Shown: in pieces, positions 8,079 through 15,585 of the stretch | How positions within the stretch are numbered: position 1 is the first letter of the stretch | How the letters are laid out: each line of letters begins with the position of its first letter | NCBI RefSeq assembly: GCF_004799515.1 | Contig: NZ_SSMX01000004.1 | Location: 1-64,000, forward strand | Direction of reading: 5' to 3' | Source of the DNA: Phenylobacterium sp. | Lineage (GTDB): Bacteria > Pseudomonadota > Alphaproteobacteria > Caulobacterales > Caulobacteraceae | Length of the DNA stretch: 64,000 nucleotides | The notes under the pieces: generated by a model | The model's input: the letters and a program-made list of their open reading frames with translations, nothing else | What the model was told of the DNA's origin: nothing | Databases searched by the model: none | Program-made: the position numbers and the translations under genes

Positions 8079-9212
8079 CTACCCCACCTCGAGGCCGGCG
8101 GCGCGCATCATCAGCCGCATCAGCTCGGCCTGGCGTTTGACGCCGGTCTTCTCGAACACGCGGGCGAGCTGGACGTGCACGGTGTTCAGGCTGAGGCTGA
8201 ACCGCTCCGCCGCCTCGCGTTGCGTCAGGCCCTCGAACATGGCCAGCGCCAGGCGCGTCTCGGCTGCGGTGAGGCCGAAGAGGTCGCGCAGCTTCTGTTC
8301 CGGCAGGCGGACGCCGGCCTCCAGGTCGGTGACGCAGACCAGGATCGACGGCCCCGTGTCGCCGACCGCGAGATGCTCGCCGCGGATCGGCGCCACGGTG
8401 ATCGACAGCGGCGACCGGCGGCCGGGCGTCGCCAGCGCCATGGACCCACCGCAACGCCGCCCGGGGTCGTTGGCGCCGGCGGTGGCGATCAGGGCGTGCA
8501 GGCGGCGCGCCTCCGTCAGGTTGCGCGCCGTCAGCCGCTGGTCGGCCACGCGCAGGCCCTCCGGCTCGCCCGCAAGCCGCTCGCCGACGTCGTTGGCCCG
8601 CCGCACGCGCCCGTCGGTGTCGAGCAGGAATAGGCCATGGGTCGACCGCTCGAAGACGGTCGCCAGTTCGTCGTTCTCGCGCCGCACCGCGCTCAGTTTG
8701 CGGGTGATGTTGAAGGCGCGGATCAGGTGCGGATGCAGGCGTCGGGCGATCTCCAGGTCGGAGTCGCCGAACTGCTCCTTGTGCGGCGGACGGGTGATGT
8801 TGAGCGTCGACTGCACGCCGCCGCGCCGCGCCAGGCGAATGGTGACAAACGAGTGGATGTCCTGGGGCAGCAGGAAGTCGTTGTAGTACTCCAGGGCGGT
8901 GAACTGCGCCTTGGACATCAGGTCCTCGTCGGTGGCGATGTTCAACGGCCACGGCTCGGTCAAGGTCGCCCCGCCGATCGGCACGAACGGATTGGTCGCG
9001 TAATAGTACTGGAAGTAGGAATCCTGTGCGGTCTGCTCGAGCCGCGCGATGACGCCCTGGCCCCCGCCGCTATAGAGGTTGAGGGACGGCATCCACGCCT
9101 TGGCGCCGCCGATCAGGTCGGCGAAACGCGCGATGGTGGGCTCCCAATCGGCAGGCTCGACCGCCGTGCCGTAGAGCAGGTCCAGATACGCGCCGAACTC
9201 AGCCTCGCTCAC
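8079..9212 (-). CDS. LuxR-family HTH transcriptional regulator
   Basis: A regulator of about 377 residues. The last 65 residues form a LuxR/FixJ-type HTH: LTAAETRLALAMFEGLTQRE, then AAERFSLSLNTVHVQLARVF. The N-terminal part has a PAS-like middle segment (ERSTHGLFLLDTDGRVRRAND) and no receiver or autoinducer motif that I can recognise. The start was chosen at GTG 9212 because GGGGGAG lies 11 bases upstream; the adjacent TTG at 9215 (8 bases from the same site) is almost equally likely, and a TTG at 9278 lacks a ribosome site. The gene precedes the secreted esterase on the same strand by 77 bases, so it may regulate it. Confidence 0.8.
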   Translation of the reverse strand: MSEAEFGAYLDLLYGTAVEPADWEPTIARFADLIGGAKAWMPSLNLYSGGGQGVIARLEQTAQDSYFQYYYATNPFVPIGGATLTEPWPLNIATDEDLMSKAQFTALEYYNDFLLPQDIHSFVTIRLARRGGVQSTLNITRPPHKEQFGDSDLEIARRLHPHLIRAFNITRKLSAVRRENDELATVFERSTHGLFLLDTDGRVRRANDVGERLAGEPEGLRVADQRLTARNLTEARRLHALIATAGANDPGRRCGGSMALATPGRRSPLSITVAPIRGEHLAVGDTGPSILVCVTDLEAGVRLPEQKLRDLFGLTAAETRLALAMFEGLTQREAAERFSLSLNTVHVQLARVFEKTGVKRQAELMRLMMRAAGLEVG

Positions 9213-9310
9213 CAACGGGCGATCTCCCCCAGAGACCCTTGATCTCTTAGCGGAAAAACGGCCCTGACGGCGCCCCAAAACGACAGCGACGGCGCAGAGA
9301 CCTTTCGCCC

Positions 9311-9670
9311 TTATGGTCGCAGCGTCCGATCGATCGCCGCCTGCAGGTCCTGAAGGCGGAACGGCTTGCGCACCACTGGCGCCCGGCCGCGGTAGTGCTC
9401 GTCGATCCCGGCCGAGCCGTAGCCCGTCGCGAACACGAAGGGCACGCCGCGGGCGCTCAGGAGGTCGGCGACGGGAAAGGACATGCGGCCGTCGAGGTTC
9501 ACGTCGAGGATGGCCAGGTCGATGCTTGCCTCGGAGGCCAGCTCCAATGCCTGCGGCAGCCGCATGGCCAGGCCCACCACCTCATGGCCCAGGTCGGTGA
9601 GCATGTCCTCGATCAGCAAGGCGATGGTCATCTCGTCCTCGACGACCAGGATCCGCTTGCGGTCCGCCAC
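9311..9670 (-). CDS. Stand-alone receiver-domain response regulator
   Basis: A 119-residue CheY-like protein consisting only of a receiver domain. The acid pair sits in VVEDEM (E11, D12), the phosphoacceptor is D56 in LAILDVNLDG, the conserved Thr is in FATGYG and the Lys is in VRKPFRL. It begins with GTG only 3 bases after the histidine kinase stop codon, so the two are co-transcribed and very likely a cognate pair. With no output domain it probably acts by protein contact or in a phosphorelay, as is common for single-domain receivers paired with HWE kinases in alphaproteobacteria. Confidence 0.9.
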   Translation of the reverse strand: MADRKRILVVEDEMTIALLIEDMLTDLGHEVVGLAMRLPQALELASEASIDLAILDVNLDGRMSFPVADLLSARGVPFVFATGYGSAGIDEHYRGRAPVVRKPFRLQDLQAAIDRTLRP

Positions 9671-9673
9671 GCC

Positions 9674-11170
9674 TCAGGCCTTTTCGTCGGGGTGAAGCGG
9701 CGCGTCGACGCGGCAGATCAGACCGGCCGGATCGAAGACCAGACGCACCTCGCCGCTCAGCTCGGCGGCCAGCCCGCGCTCGATCAGCCGGGAGCCGAAG
9801 CCCCGGGCTGTCGGCGCGGCCACCGGCGGGCCGCCGGTCTCCCGCCATTCCAGATGCAGCCGCTCGCCCTCCGCCCGGCTCCAGGCGATGACGACGCGCC
9901 CGGCCGCCACGGACCAGGCGCCGTATTTGAGCGCATTGGTGGCCAGTTCGTGCAGCGCGATCGCCAGCGACAGCGCGGTCTTCGAACTCAATTCGACGCG
10001 CGGGCCTTCGATATCGTAGCGGCCTGCGTCGCGGGCGAAGTAGCCCTCCATCGCCCGCTCGATCACGTCGCGCAGCGCAGCACCGACGCCGCGTTCGCCA
10101 GTGAGCAGGTCGCTGGCGCGCGCCAGGGCGGTGATCCGGCCGGTGAACTTGTCCTGCGCCTGCTCGAGGTCGTCGGCGTTGCGGAAGGTCTGCGCGCCCA
10201 GCGCCTGCATCATCGCCAGCGTGTTCTTCACCCGGTGGTTCAGCTCGTTGACCACCAGGCGCAGGTGTTCCTCGGCCTGCTTGCGCGCCGTGACATCGCT
10301 GGCCGCGCCGAACCATTCGAGGATGGCCCCGTCGTCGGCGAACAGCGGCACGGCGCGCGAGGAGGTCCAGCCGACCGAGCCGTCGCTGCTGCGCACCCGG
10401 TGTTCCAGATGGAAGGGCCGCCGCTCCCGGATCGCCTCGTCGATGGCCGCCAGGATGTGCGGCTGGTCCTCCGGCAACAGGTATTCGTCGATCCAGGCGA
10501 TCGATGGGCTTTCGGTGTCGGCGAGGAAACCGCGGCCATCGAGCTGGCGCATCTCGCGCCAGTTGGGGCTCATCCGGTAGACCACGTCGGAGGTGGCGTT
10601 CACCAGGGCGCGGAACCGCTCTTCGCTGGCGCGGACCCGCGCCTCGGCTTCTTCGCGCTCCCGCTCCGCCCGCACCTGCCCTGTCGTCTCCACGACGATG
10701 GCGAGCACGCCGGCGGGCGTCTGGTCGTCGCCCAGCACCGGGCCATAGTTCAGGTCCATCCAGACCTGCTCGGCGACGTCGTTGCGGTAGAGGGTGAGGT
10801 TCTGGTCCTTGAACGACAGCGTCCCGCCGGCCAGGCCGACCTCCAGGACGCGGGCGTTGAAGTCCGCCACCTCGGCCCACCCTTCCAGCACCTTCGAGCC
10901 GAGCAGGCGCGGGTGGCGTTGGCCGGCGAACACCGAATAGGCGTCATTGTAGATCATCACGCCGTCCGGGCCCCACAGCATGACCAGGGGCAGCGGCGAC
11001 TGCAGGACGATGTTGGTCGCGGTGCGCAGCGCCGGCGGCCAGCCGGAAATGGGGCCGAGGCTCGTCTGGCTCCAGTCGAACCGGCGGATCAGCTCGCCGA
11101 GCTCGCCGCCCCCTGCGGGGAAGGCGGCGTCACTGCCCCTGCTCCCTGACGCGTCAACCTGTTCCCGCAA
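9674..11170 (-). CDS. PAS-domain HWE-family sensor histidine kinase
   Basis: A 498-residue soluble kinase without membrane segments. It has an N-terminal PAS-like domain (about 20-150, starting LGELIRRFDWSQTSLGPI), a second PAS domain of the PAS_3 type (about 165-295) and an HWE kinase core. The phospho-accepting H312 lies in VVNELNHRVKNTLA. The N-box is LHELATNALKYGA and the WxE motif that names the family is in HLEWRETGG. Translation probably begins at TTG 11170, with GGAG seven bases upstream; an in-frame stop lies just before it. The signal is unknown, although related PAS_3 kinases sense light or redox. It is co-transcribed with the receiver downstream. Confidence 0.88.
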   Translation of the reverse strand: MREQVDASGSRGSDAAFPAGGGELGELIRRFDWSQTSLGPISGWPPALRTATNIVLQSPLPLVMLWGPDGVMIYNDAYSVFAGQRHPRLLGSKVLEGWAEVADFNARVLEVGLAGGTLSFKDQNLTLYRNDVAEQVWMDLNYGPVLGDDQTPAGVLAIVVETTGQVRAEREREEAEARVRASEERFRALVNATSDVVYRMSPNWREMRQLDGRGFLADTESPSIAWIDEYLLPEDQPHILAAIDEAIRERRPFHLEHRVRSSDGSVGWTSSRAVPLFADDGAILEWFGAASDVTARKQAEEHLRLVVNELNHRVKNTLAMMQALGAQTFRNADDLEQAQDKFTGRITALARASDLLTGERGVGAALRDVIERAMEGYFARDAGRYDIEGPRVELSSKTALSLAIALHELATNALKYGAWSVAAGRVVIAWSRAEGERLHLEWRETGGPPVAAPTARGFGSRLIERGLAAELSGEVRLVFDPAGLICRVDAPLHPDEKA

Positions 11171-11327
11171 ATGGAGGCTCCATGCGTGCGGTCACAACGA
11201 CGCGTCGCCCCGCGCGCCGAGACCGGTCTAATCTTGTGCGATCAAGCCCCCCGCCTGATCCCGCTTCCGAAACGCCCCAAGGGCTTGATAGTCGCCTCAC
11301 TCGGGAAATGACAAGGCGCGGCGGGGC

Positions 11328-13295
11328 CTAGGTCCGCCGCGGAATGACCGGCAGCATCACCCGGCTGGGCCGGCCGGCGTCGACGAAGACCGTGTTCCGC
11401 GCCACCCGCCGCGTCAGGCCGGTCCCTTCCGGCGCGCCGGTGTTCGGGTTGACGTCGAAGTGCGGGAAGTTGCTGGACGAGACGTCGAGCCGGATGCGGT
11501 GTCCGGCCTTGAACAGGTTGGCGGTCGGGAAGGCCGCGACCTTGATCCGATAGGGCTGCCCCGGCGTCATCATGGCGGGATGCTCCCAGCTGTCGCGGTA
11601 GCGGCAGCGCAGGATGCCGTCGGTGAGGTTCAGCGCGTAGCCGTCGGGATAGTCGGCGCTGGGCGGATAGACGTCGATCAGCTTGATGGTGAAGTCGGTG
11701 TCGGGGCCGTCGGAGGCGATCCACAGCTCGGCCTCGACGGCGCCGGTGACCTCCACGTCGGCCGCCAGCGGCGGGGTTTGGAACACCAGCACGTCGGGCC
11801 GGGCCTCGAGCGGCAGGTAGGGCTGGCGCGAGCCGTAGACGCTTGGGCCCTCGCGCTGGTCGTAGCCGCCGCCGCGCATCAGCGGCTCGCCCGAGGTGAT
11901 GGTGCCGCCGATGCTGGGGACCGGATGGGCCGGGTCGAAGTCATAGAGGATCGCCGCGGCGTCGGCCTTCGGCGCGTCGATCGCCAGGAGGCCGTCCGCA
12001 TGCAGATGATAGGCGGTGAGCCGGGCGTCGGGGATCGGCCAGGCGCTCTCCGTGCGCCAGCGGCCGCCGTGCATCAGCCGGCCCTCCGGCGTCTTGGCGC
12101 CGAGACCCTTGCCGTCCTGGCCGCCGCCCATGACGAAGAGGCGCACCGGCGGGTCGGGATCGGTCTTGCTGGAGCCCTTCAGGTGGCGGTCGAACCAAGC
12201 CAGGCGCTGGGCGTCGTAGTCGGCGTGGCCCAGGCTATCGAGCGTCGCCCCCGGCCCGAACTCGATGTCGCCGGAATAGGTGGTCGAGCGCGCGCCGTGC
12301 GTCCACGGCCCCATGATCAGCCGCACCGGCTGCGACTTCAGCTTCGACAGCGCCACATAGTTGTCGGTCGTCGAGCGCGAATAGGCGTCGTACCAGCCGG
12401 AAATGTGGATCATCGCCGCGTCGGCGTATTGGGCGTAGGAGCCCTCGGCGTAGATGCCGACCTGCTTCCAGTAGGCGTCGAAATTCCCGTGCCGCCACTG
12501 GTCCAGGACATAGGCCTCGTAGTCGGGGATCAGCGAGAGCGGCGTATGGCCGGGCTTCCAGGGCATGGAGGCGAACCAGGCCTTCAGGTCGACGCCCTTC
12601 AGCGCCGCCATCAGCCTGGGGTCCTTCTGCGCCTCGGGGCTTTCGAGGCCGAGGTTATAGGCCCAGGTCACCTGCTTCAGCTCGAAGGCGCCGCCCTGGC
12701 GGATGCCGTCCTGGTAGGCGTTGGCGAAGCCGCCGCAGTCCAGCACCATGGCCTTCAGCCCCGGCGGATTCAGGCAAGCGAGCGCGCCCTGGGTGTGAGC
12801 GGCGTAGGAGAGGCCCATGGTGCCGATCCGCCCGTCGCTCCAGGGCTGTCCAACCAGCCAACGGCAGGTGTCGAAGCCGTCGTTCCCCTCGTTCAGGTAT
12901 TTGACGAACTCCCCCTCGGAATCGTAGCGGCCGCGGCAGTCCTGGAAGACCACCACATAGCCCTGGCGCACGTAGATGGCGGCCACCTCGGCGCGGGTCT
13001 TCGGCGTCTTGGGATTGGCCTGGGTGATGTCGCGGAAGCTGGTGACGTTGCGGCCGTAAGGCGTGCGCTCCATCACCGCCGGGAAGCGGCCGGGCGCCGG
13101 CTTGCCGCCGCGCGCCGGGCGGTAGACGTCGGTGGCGAGCTTCACCCCGTCGCGCATGGAGACGCGGACGTTGCTCTCCAGCAGCACCTCATAAGGACCT
13201 TCGGCCGCCGTGGCGGCGGCGGGCGCAGCGGCGGCCAGGCCGGCGGCGGCCAGCAGGCGGTTCAGGCCGCGGCGGGTGAGGTCTGTCACAGGCAT
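11328..13295 (-). CDS. CocE/NonD family hydrolase (X-Pro dipeptidyl-peptidase S15-like), exported
   Basis: A 655-residue serine hydrolase. The N-terminus carries a twin-arginine-like signal (RRGLNRLLAAAGLAAAAPAA), so export through Tat is likely. The catalytic domain opens with VRVSMRDGVKLATDVYRPA and VMERTPYGR, and the nucleophile motif is GTMGLSYAAHTQ (S163). The C-terminal 220 residues form the jelly-roll domain typical of the family (for example WIASDGPDTDFTIKLIDVYP and LRCRYRDSWEHP). Family members cleave acyl esters or amides, including cocaine, glutaryl-7-ACA and X-Pro peptides; the substrate cannot be assigned here. The next gene upstream on the same strand, 90 bases away, is the quinoprotein. 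Confidence 0.88.
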   Translation of the reverse strand: MPVTDLTRRGLNRLLAAAGLAAAAPAAATAAEGPYEVLLESNVRVSMRDGVKLATDVYRPARGGKPAPGRFPAVMERTPYGRNVTSFRDITQANPKTPKTRAEVAAIYVRQGYVVVFQDCRGRYDSEGEFVKYLNEGNDGFDTCRWLVGQPWSDGRIGTMGLSYAAHTQGALACLNPPGLKAMVLDCGGFANAYQDGIRQGGAFELKQVTWAYNLGLESPEAQKDPRLMAALKGVDLKAWFASMPWKPGHTPLSLIPDYEAYVLDQWRHGNFDAYWKQVGIYAEGSYAQYADAAMIHISGWYDAYSRSTTDNYVALSKLKSQPVRLIMGPWTHGARSTTYSGDIEFGPGATLDSLGHADYDAQRLAWFDRHLKGSSKTDPDPPVRLFVMGGGQDGKGLGAKTPEGRLMHGGRWRTESAWPIPDARLTAYHLHADGLLAIDAPKADAAAILYDFDPAHPVPSIGGTITSGEPLMRGGGYDQREGPSVYGSRQPYLPLEARPDVLVFQTPPLAADVEVTGAVEAELWIASDGPDTDFTIKLIDVYPPSADYPDGYALNLTDGILRCRYRDSWEHPAMMTPGQPYRIKVAAFPTANLFKAGHRIRLDVSSSNFPHFDVNPNTGAPEGTGLTRRVARNTVFVDAGRPSRVMLPVIPRRT

Positions 13296-13385
13296 GGACT
13301 CGGATCATCTCCAGCTTCGCCGAAAGCGTGGCACGCGCCGCCGGGGCCGCCTAGGGACGTTCCGAACCTGCGTCGCCTGAGCGGC

Positions 13386-15272
13386 CTATTTGCCCTCCAC
13401 GGAGAAGGCCAGCAGCACATTGTCCGGCCCGGTGGCCGCGGAGACGCCGTTGAATCCGGCCATCACGAAGGCCATCGGCCCGGCGAAGGTCATGCCGGTG
13501 GCGTCGAGGTTGCCGCCGCGCTGGTTCTTCACCCCGTTGACCGTGTCGTAGTGGCGGCCTGCCGTGTCGTAGTCCCAGACCGGCTCCCCCGTCTTGGCCA
13601 GGAAGGCGCGGACGTGGCCGTCCTGGTTGACGGCGTAGACCACGCCGTTGGCGATGCTGGAGGGCCCGGAATAGCCATTGCCGCAGCGGCCCGGGAAGCT
13701 GCACTTCGGATCGGGCGCGCGCCGCCGCCAGACCAGGGCGCCGTCGGTGAGCCTGAGCGCCGACAGCGACGGCAGGCTGCGGTCGGCGATGCCGACGTAG
13801 AGGTTGTCGTTGTCGGCCGACATGCCCCACTCGACCCCGCCCAGCGCGCTGCCCTTGCCGATGCGCGTCTGCCAGATCATCGCGCCGTCGTCGGGGTTGA
13901 GGGCGTAGACCTGGCCGGACTTCTGCCCGGCGAACAGCATGTCCTTGCCGCCTTTGAGGTGCTTCAGGATCGGCGAGGAGCCGAAGTCGAAGTCGGGGCC
14001 GTTCGGCGTCGGGCAGTTGACCCCTTCATGCCCCGGCGGGCAGCCGACCAGGAAGTGGTCTTCCTGGGTCATCTGGTGGGCCCATTTGATCTTGCCCGTC
14101 TTGAGGTCCATCGCCTCCACGGCGTCGGAATAGGTTTCCTCGACGTTGGTGTAGCTGTCGCCGGTGGCCACGTAGAGCACGCCGCGCTTGGGGTCGACGG
14201 TGGGCGAGGACCAGATCGCCGCGCCCGCCGGGCCGTACATCTGGGCGCCCGCCGCGTTCTTCTTGAACGGCGCGGGCGCGGCCGGGATCGCGTAGGTCTT
14301 CCAGAGCATCTTGCCGGTGGCGACATCGATGGCCGCCACCGCCCCGCGCTGCTTGCAGCACTCATAGGCCGCGAGGCCCGCCACGAATTCCTCGAAGGAG
14401 GACAGCGGCACATAGAGCACGCCGTTCCAGAGCGTCGGGGCGCCGGTCAGGATGCCGCGCGGGCCCGCATCGATGCTGACACTCCACAGCTCCTTGCCGC
14501 TGTTGGCGTCCACGGCGACCTGGTTGCGGTTCATGTCGCCGAAATAGGCCGCCCAGCCGGAGGGCGCGGCGGTGTTCTTGCCGACTGAGACCGTCACCCG
14601 CACCGGGCCGCGGGCGTGATAGGCCCAGGCCACGCAGCCGGTCTGCTTGTCCAGCGCATAGGCCTGGCCGGACGAGCTGGTGACGAACACGCGGTTGCCC
14701 ACCACCGTCGGCTGGCCGTAGCGCCCGCCCTGGTAGGCGAAGGCCCACTTCACCGCCAGCTTGGGCGCGTTGGCCACGGTGATGGTGGTCGAGGCCGCGA
14801 CGCGGGTGTTCTGCTTGTCCGGGCTCCAGCCGTTCCAGGCCGGGCCGGCGGGGTTGAACTTCGCACCGGCCGGGCAGGCGTTCCTGGCCTCGGCGGCGAC
14901 GTCGAACTTGGCGTCCGGCGACTGGCCGGTGAGGAAGGCCGCCACCGAGGCGATGTCGTCATCCGACAGGCCTGCGGCCATTGGCTGCATCTTGCCGGTC
15001 TTCAGGGCTGAAACGATCACGTCCGGAAACTGGGCGGCCAGATCGGACCGCGACGGGGCCCGTTCCACGGCCGGCATGTGGCACTGCTTGCAGCGTTGGT
15101 CGAAGATGTCGGAGCCGTGCGTCTGCATCTTGGCCAGGGCCGCGGTCTGGCGCGCGGCGAGGGCGTTGGCCGGCGCGGCCGCCGGCGGCGGCGCCTCCTG
15201 GGCGATCGCCAGACCCGCGCCCGCAACGGCCGTCGCTACGGCTAAGACGGCCGCCCCCCAGATCGATCTCAT
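13386..15272 (-). CDS. Cytochrome c-PQQ quinoprotein, polyvinyl-alcohol-dehydrogenase-like
   Basis: A 628-residue exported quinoprotein. A signal peptide (residues 1-25) is followed by an N-terminal haem c domain with CKQCH at C61/C64/H65 and a probable Met ligand in GKMQPM. A beta-propeller then fills about 140-620, with repeats such as GQAYALDKQTGCVAWAY, GVLYVATGDSYTN and GQVYALNPDDGAMIWQ. The haem-first order matches polyvinyl alcohol dehydrogenase (cytochrome) rather than the propeller-first quinohaemoprotein alcohol dehydrogenases. The enzyme would oxidise an alcohol in the periplasm and pass electrons to the respiratory chain. Bound PQQ, calcium and substrate are inferred. The efflux operon is divergent, 313 bases away. 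Confidence 0.85.
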   Translation of the reverse strand: MRSIWGAAVLAVATAVAGAGLAIAQEAPPPAAAPANALAARQTAALAKMQTHGSDIFDQRCKQCHMPAVERAPSRSDLAAQFPDVIVSALKTGKMQPMAAGLSDDDIASVAAFLTGQSPDAKFDVAAEARNACPAGAKFNPAGPAWNGWSPDKQNTRVAASTTITVANAPKLAVKWAFAYQGGRYGQPTVVGNRVFVTSSSGQAYALDKQTGCVAWAYHARGPVRVTVSVGKNTAAPSGWAAYFGDMNRNQVAVDANSGKELWSVSIDAGPRGILTGAPTLWNGVLYVPLSSFEEFVAGLAAYECCKQRGAVAAIDVATGKMLWKTYAIPAAPAPFKKNAAGAQMYGPAGAAIWSSPTVDPKRGVLYVATGDSYTNVEETYSDAVEAMDLKTGKIKWAHQMTQEDHFLVGCPPGHEGVNCPTPNGPDFDFGSSPILKHLKGGKDMLFAGQKSGQVYALNPDDGAMIWQTRIGKGSALGGVEWGMSADNDNLYVGIADRSLPSLSALRLTDGALVWRRRAPDPKCSFPGRCGNGYSGPSSIANGVVYAVNQDGHVRAFLAKTGEPVWDYDTAGRHYDTVNGVKNQRGGNLDATGMTFAGPMAFVMAGFNGVSAATGPDNVLLAFSVEGK

Positions 15273-15480
15273 GCTCGCCCCTCGTTTCCGTTTCCCCGGC
15301 GCCGACTTGCGCGACGTTCCCGTTCCGCAGCATACGTCGCATCGGATTTCAGCGACATTTCGCCGTTCGGGCGCATTGCGGTCCCGTCACCCAATTGCAG
15401 CGCCGGAAGGTTCCGACGCAGGGCGGAAAGACGCTTGTCATCGGGAGGCCTTAGTAAGGCGCGAGTTAGCTTGGCAAACG

Positions 15481-15505
15481 TCCCCCGTCCGCTATGAGCG
15501 GGGGA
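15481..15505. promoter_or_regulatory. Inverted repeat upstream of efflux promoter
   Basis: TCCCCCG at 15481-15487 and CGGGGGA at 15499-15505 are perfect 7-base inverted arms with an 11-base spacer. They end about 25 bases upstream of the -10 element of the efflux operon. A regulator operator is a reasonable reading. No T-run follows, so a terminator for the divergent gene is unlikely. Confidence 0.35.
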
Positions 15506-15527
15506 ACGGCGTTCGCTGCGCGATCGT

Positions 15528-15536
15528 TGGTATAGT
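15528..15536 (+). promoter_or_regulatory. Extended -10 promoter of RND efflux operon
   Basis: TGGTATAGT is an extended -10 element (TGn followed by a hexamer matching TATAAT at five of six positions). A start near 15543 would give a leader of about 43 bases that includes the ribosome site. No good -35 hexamer is seen at the usual distance, which is tolerated when the TGn extension is present. Confidence 0.45.
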
Positions 15537-15585
15537 GAAGCTTGCGCCGAAGCGCGCCCGGTCCGCAGGTGACCTCGGAGGAATG

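Larger units (their letters stand above)
15273..15585. other. Intergenic region between quinoprotein and efflux operon
   Basis: A 313-base divergent region with no convincing gene of its own. It contains a 7-base inverted repeat (15481-15505) and an extended -10 promoter (15528-15536), listed separately, and the ribosome site GGAGG at 15577-15581 for the efflux adaptor. Frames that stay open across it have no ribosome site and no protein-like composition. Confidence 0.6.

Noticed and set aside
9213..9278. TTG at 9278 as the start of the LuxR-type regulator
   Set aside because: No ribosome site precedes it, whereas GGGGGAG lies close before TTG 9215/GTG 9212.
11460..14588. A 1042-codon open frame on the + strand
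   Set aside because: It lies opposite two clear genes (CocE-type hydrolase and quinoprotein) and its product is Arg/Gly/Ala/His/Val-rich without motifs; such frames arise from GC-rich third positions.
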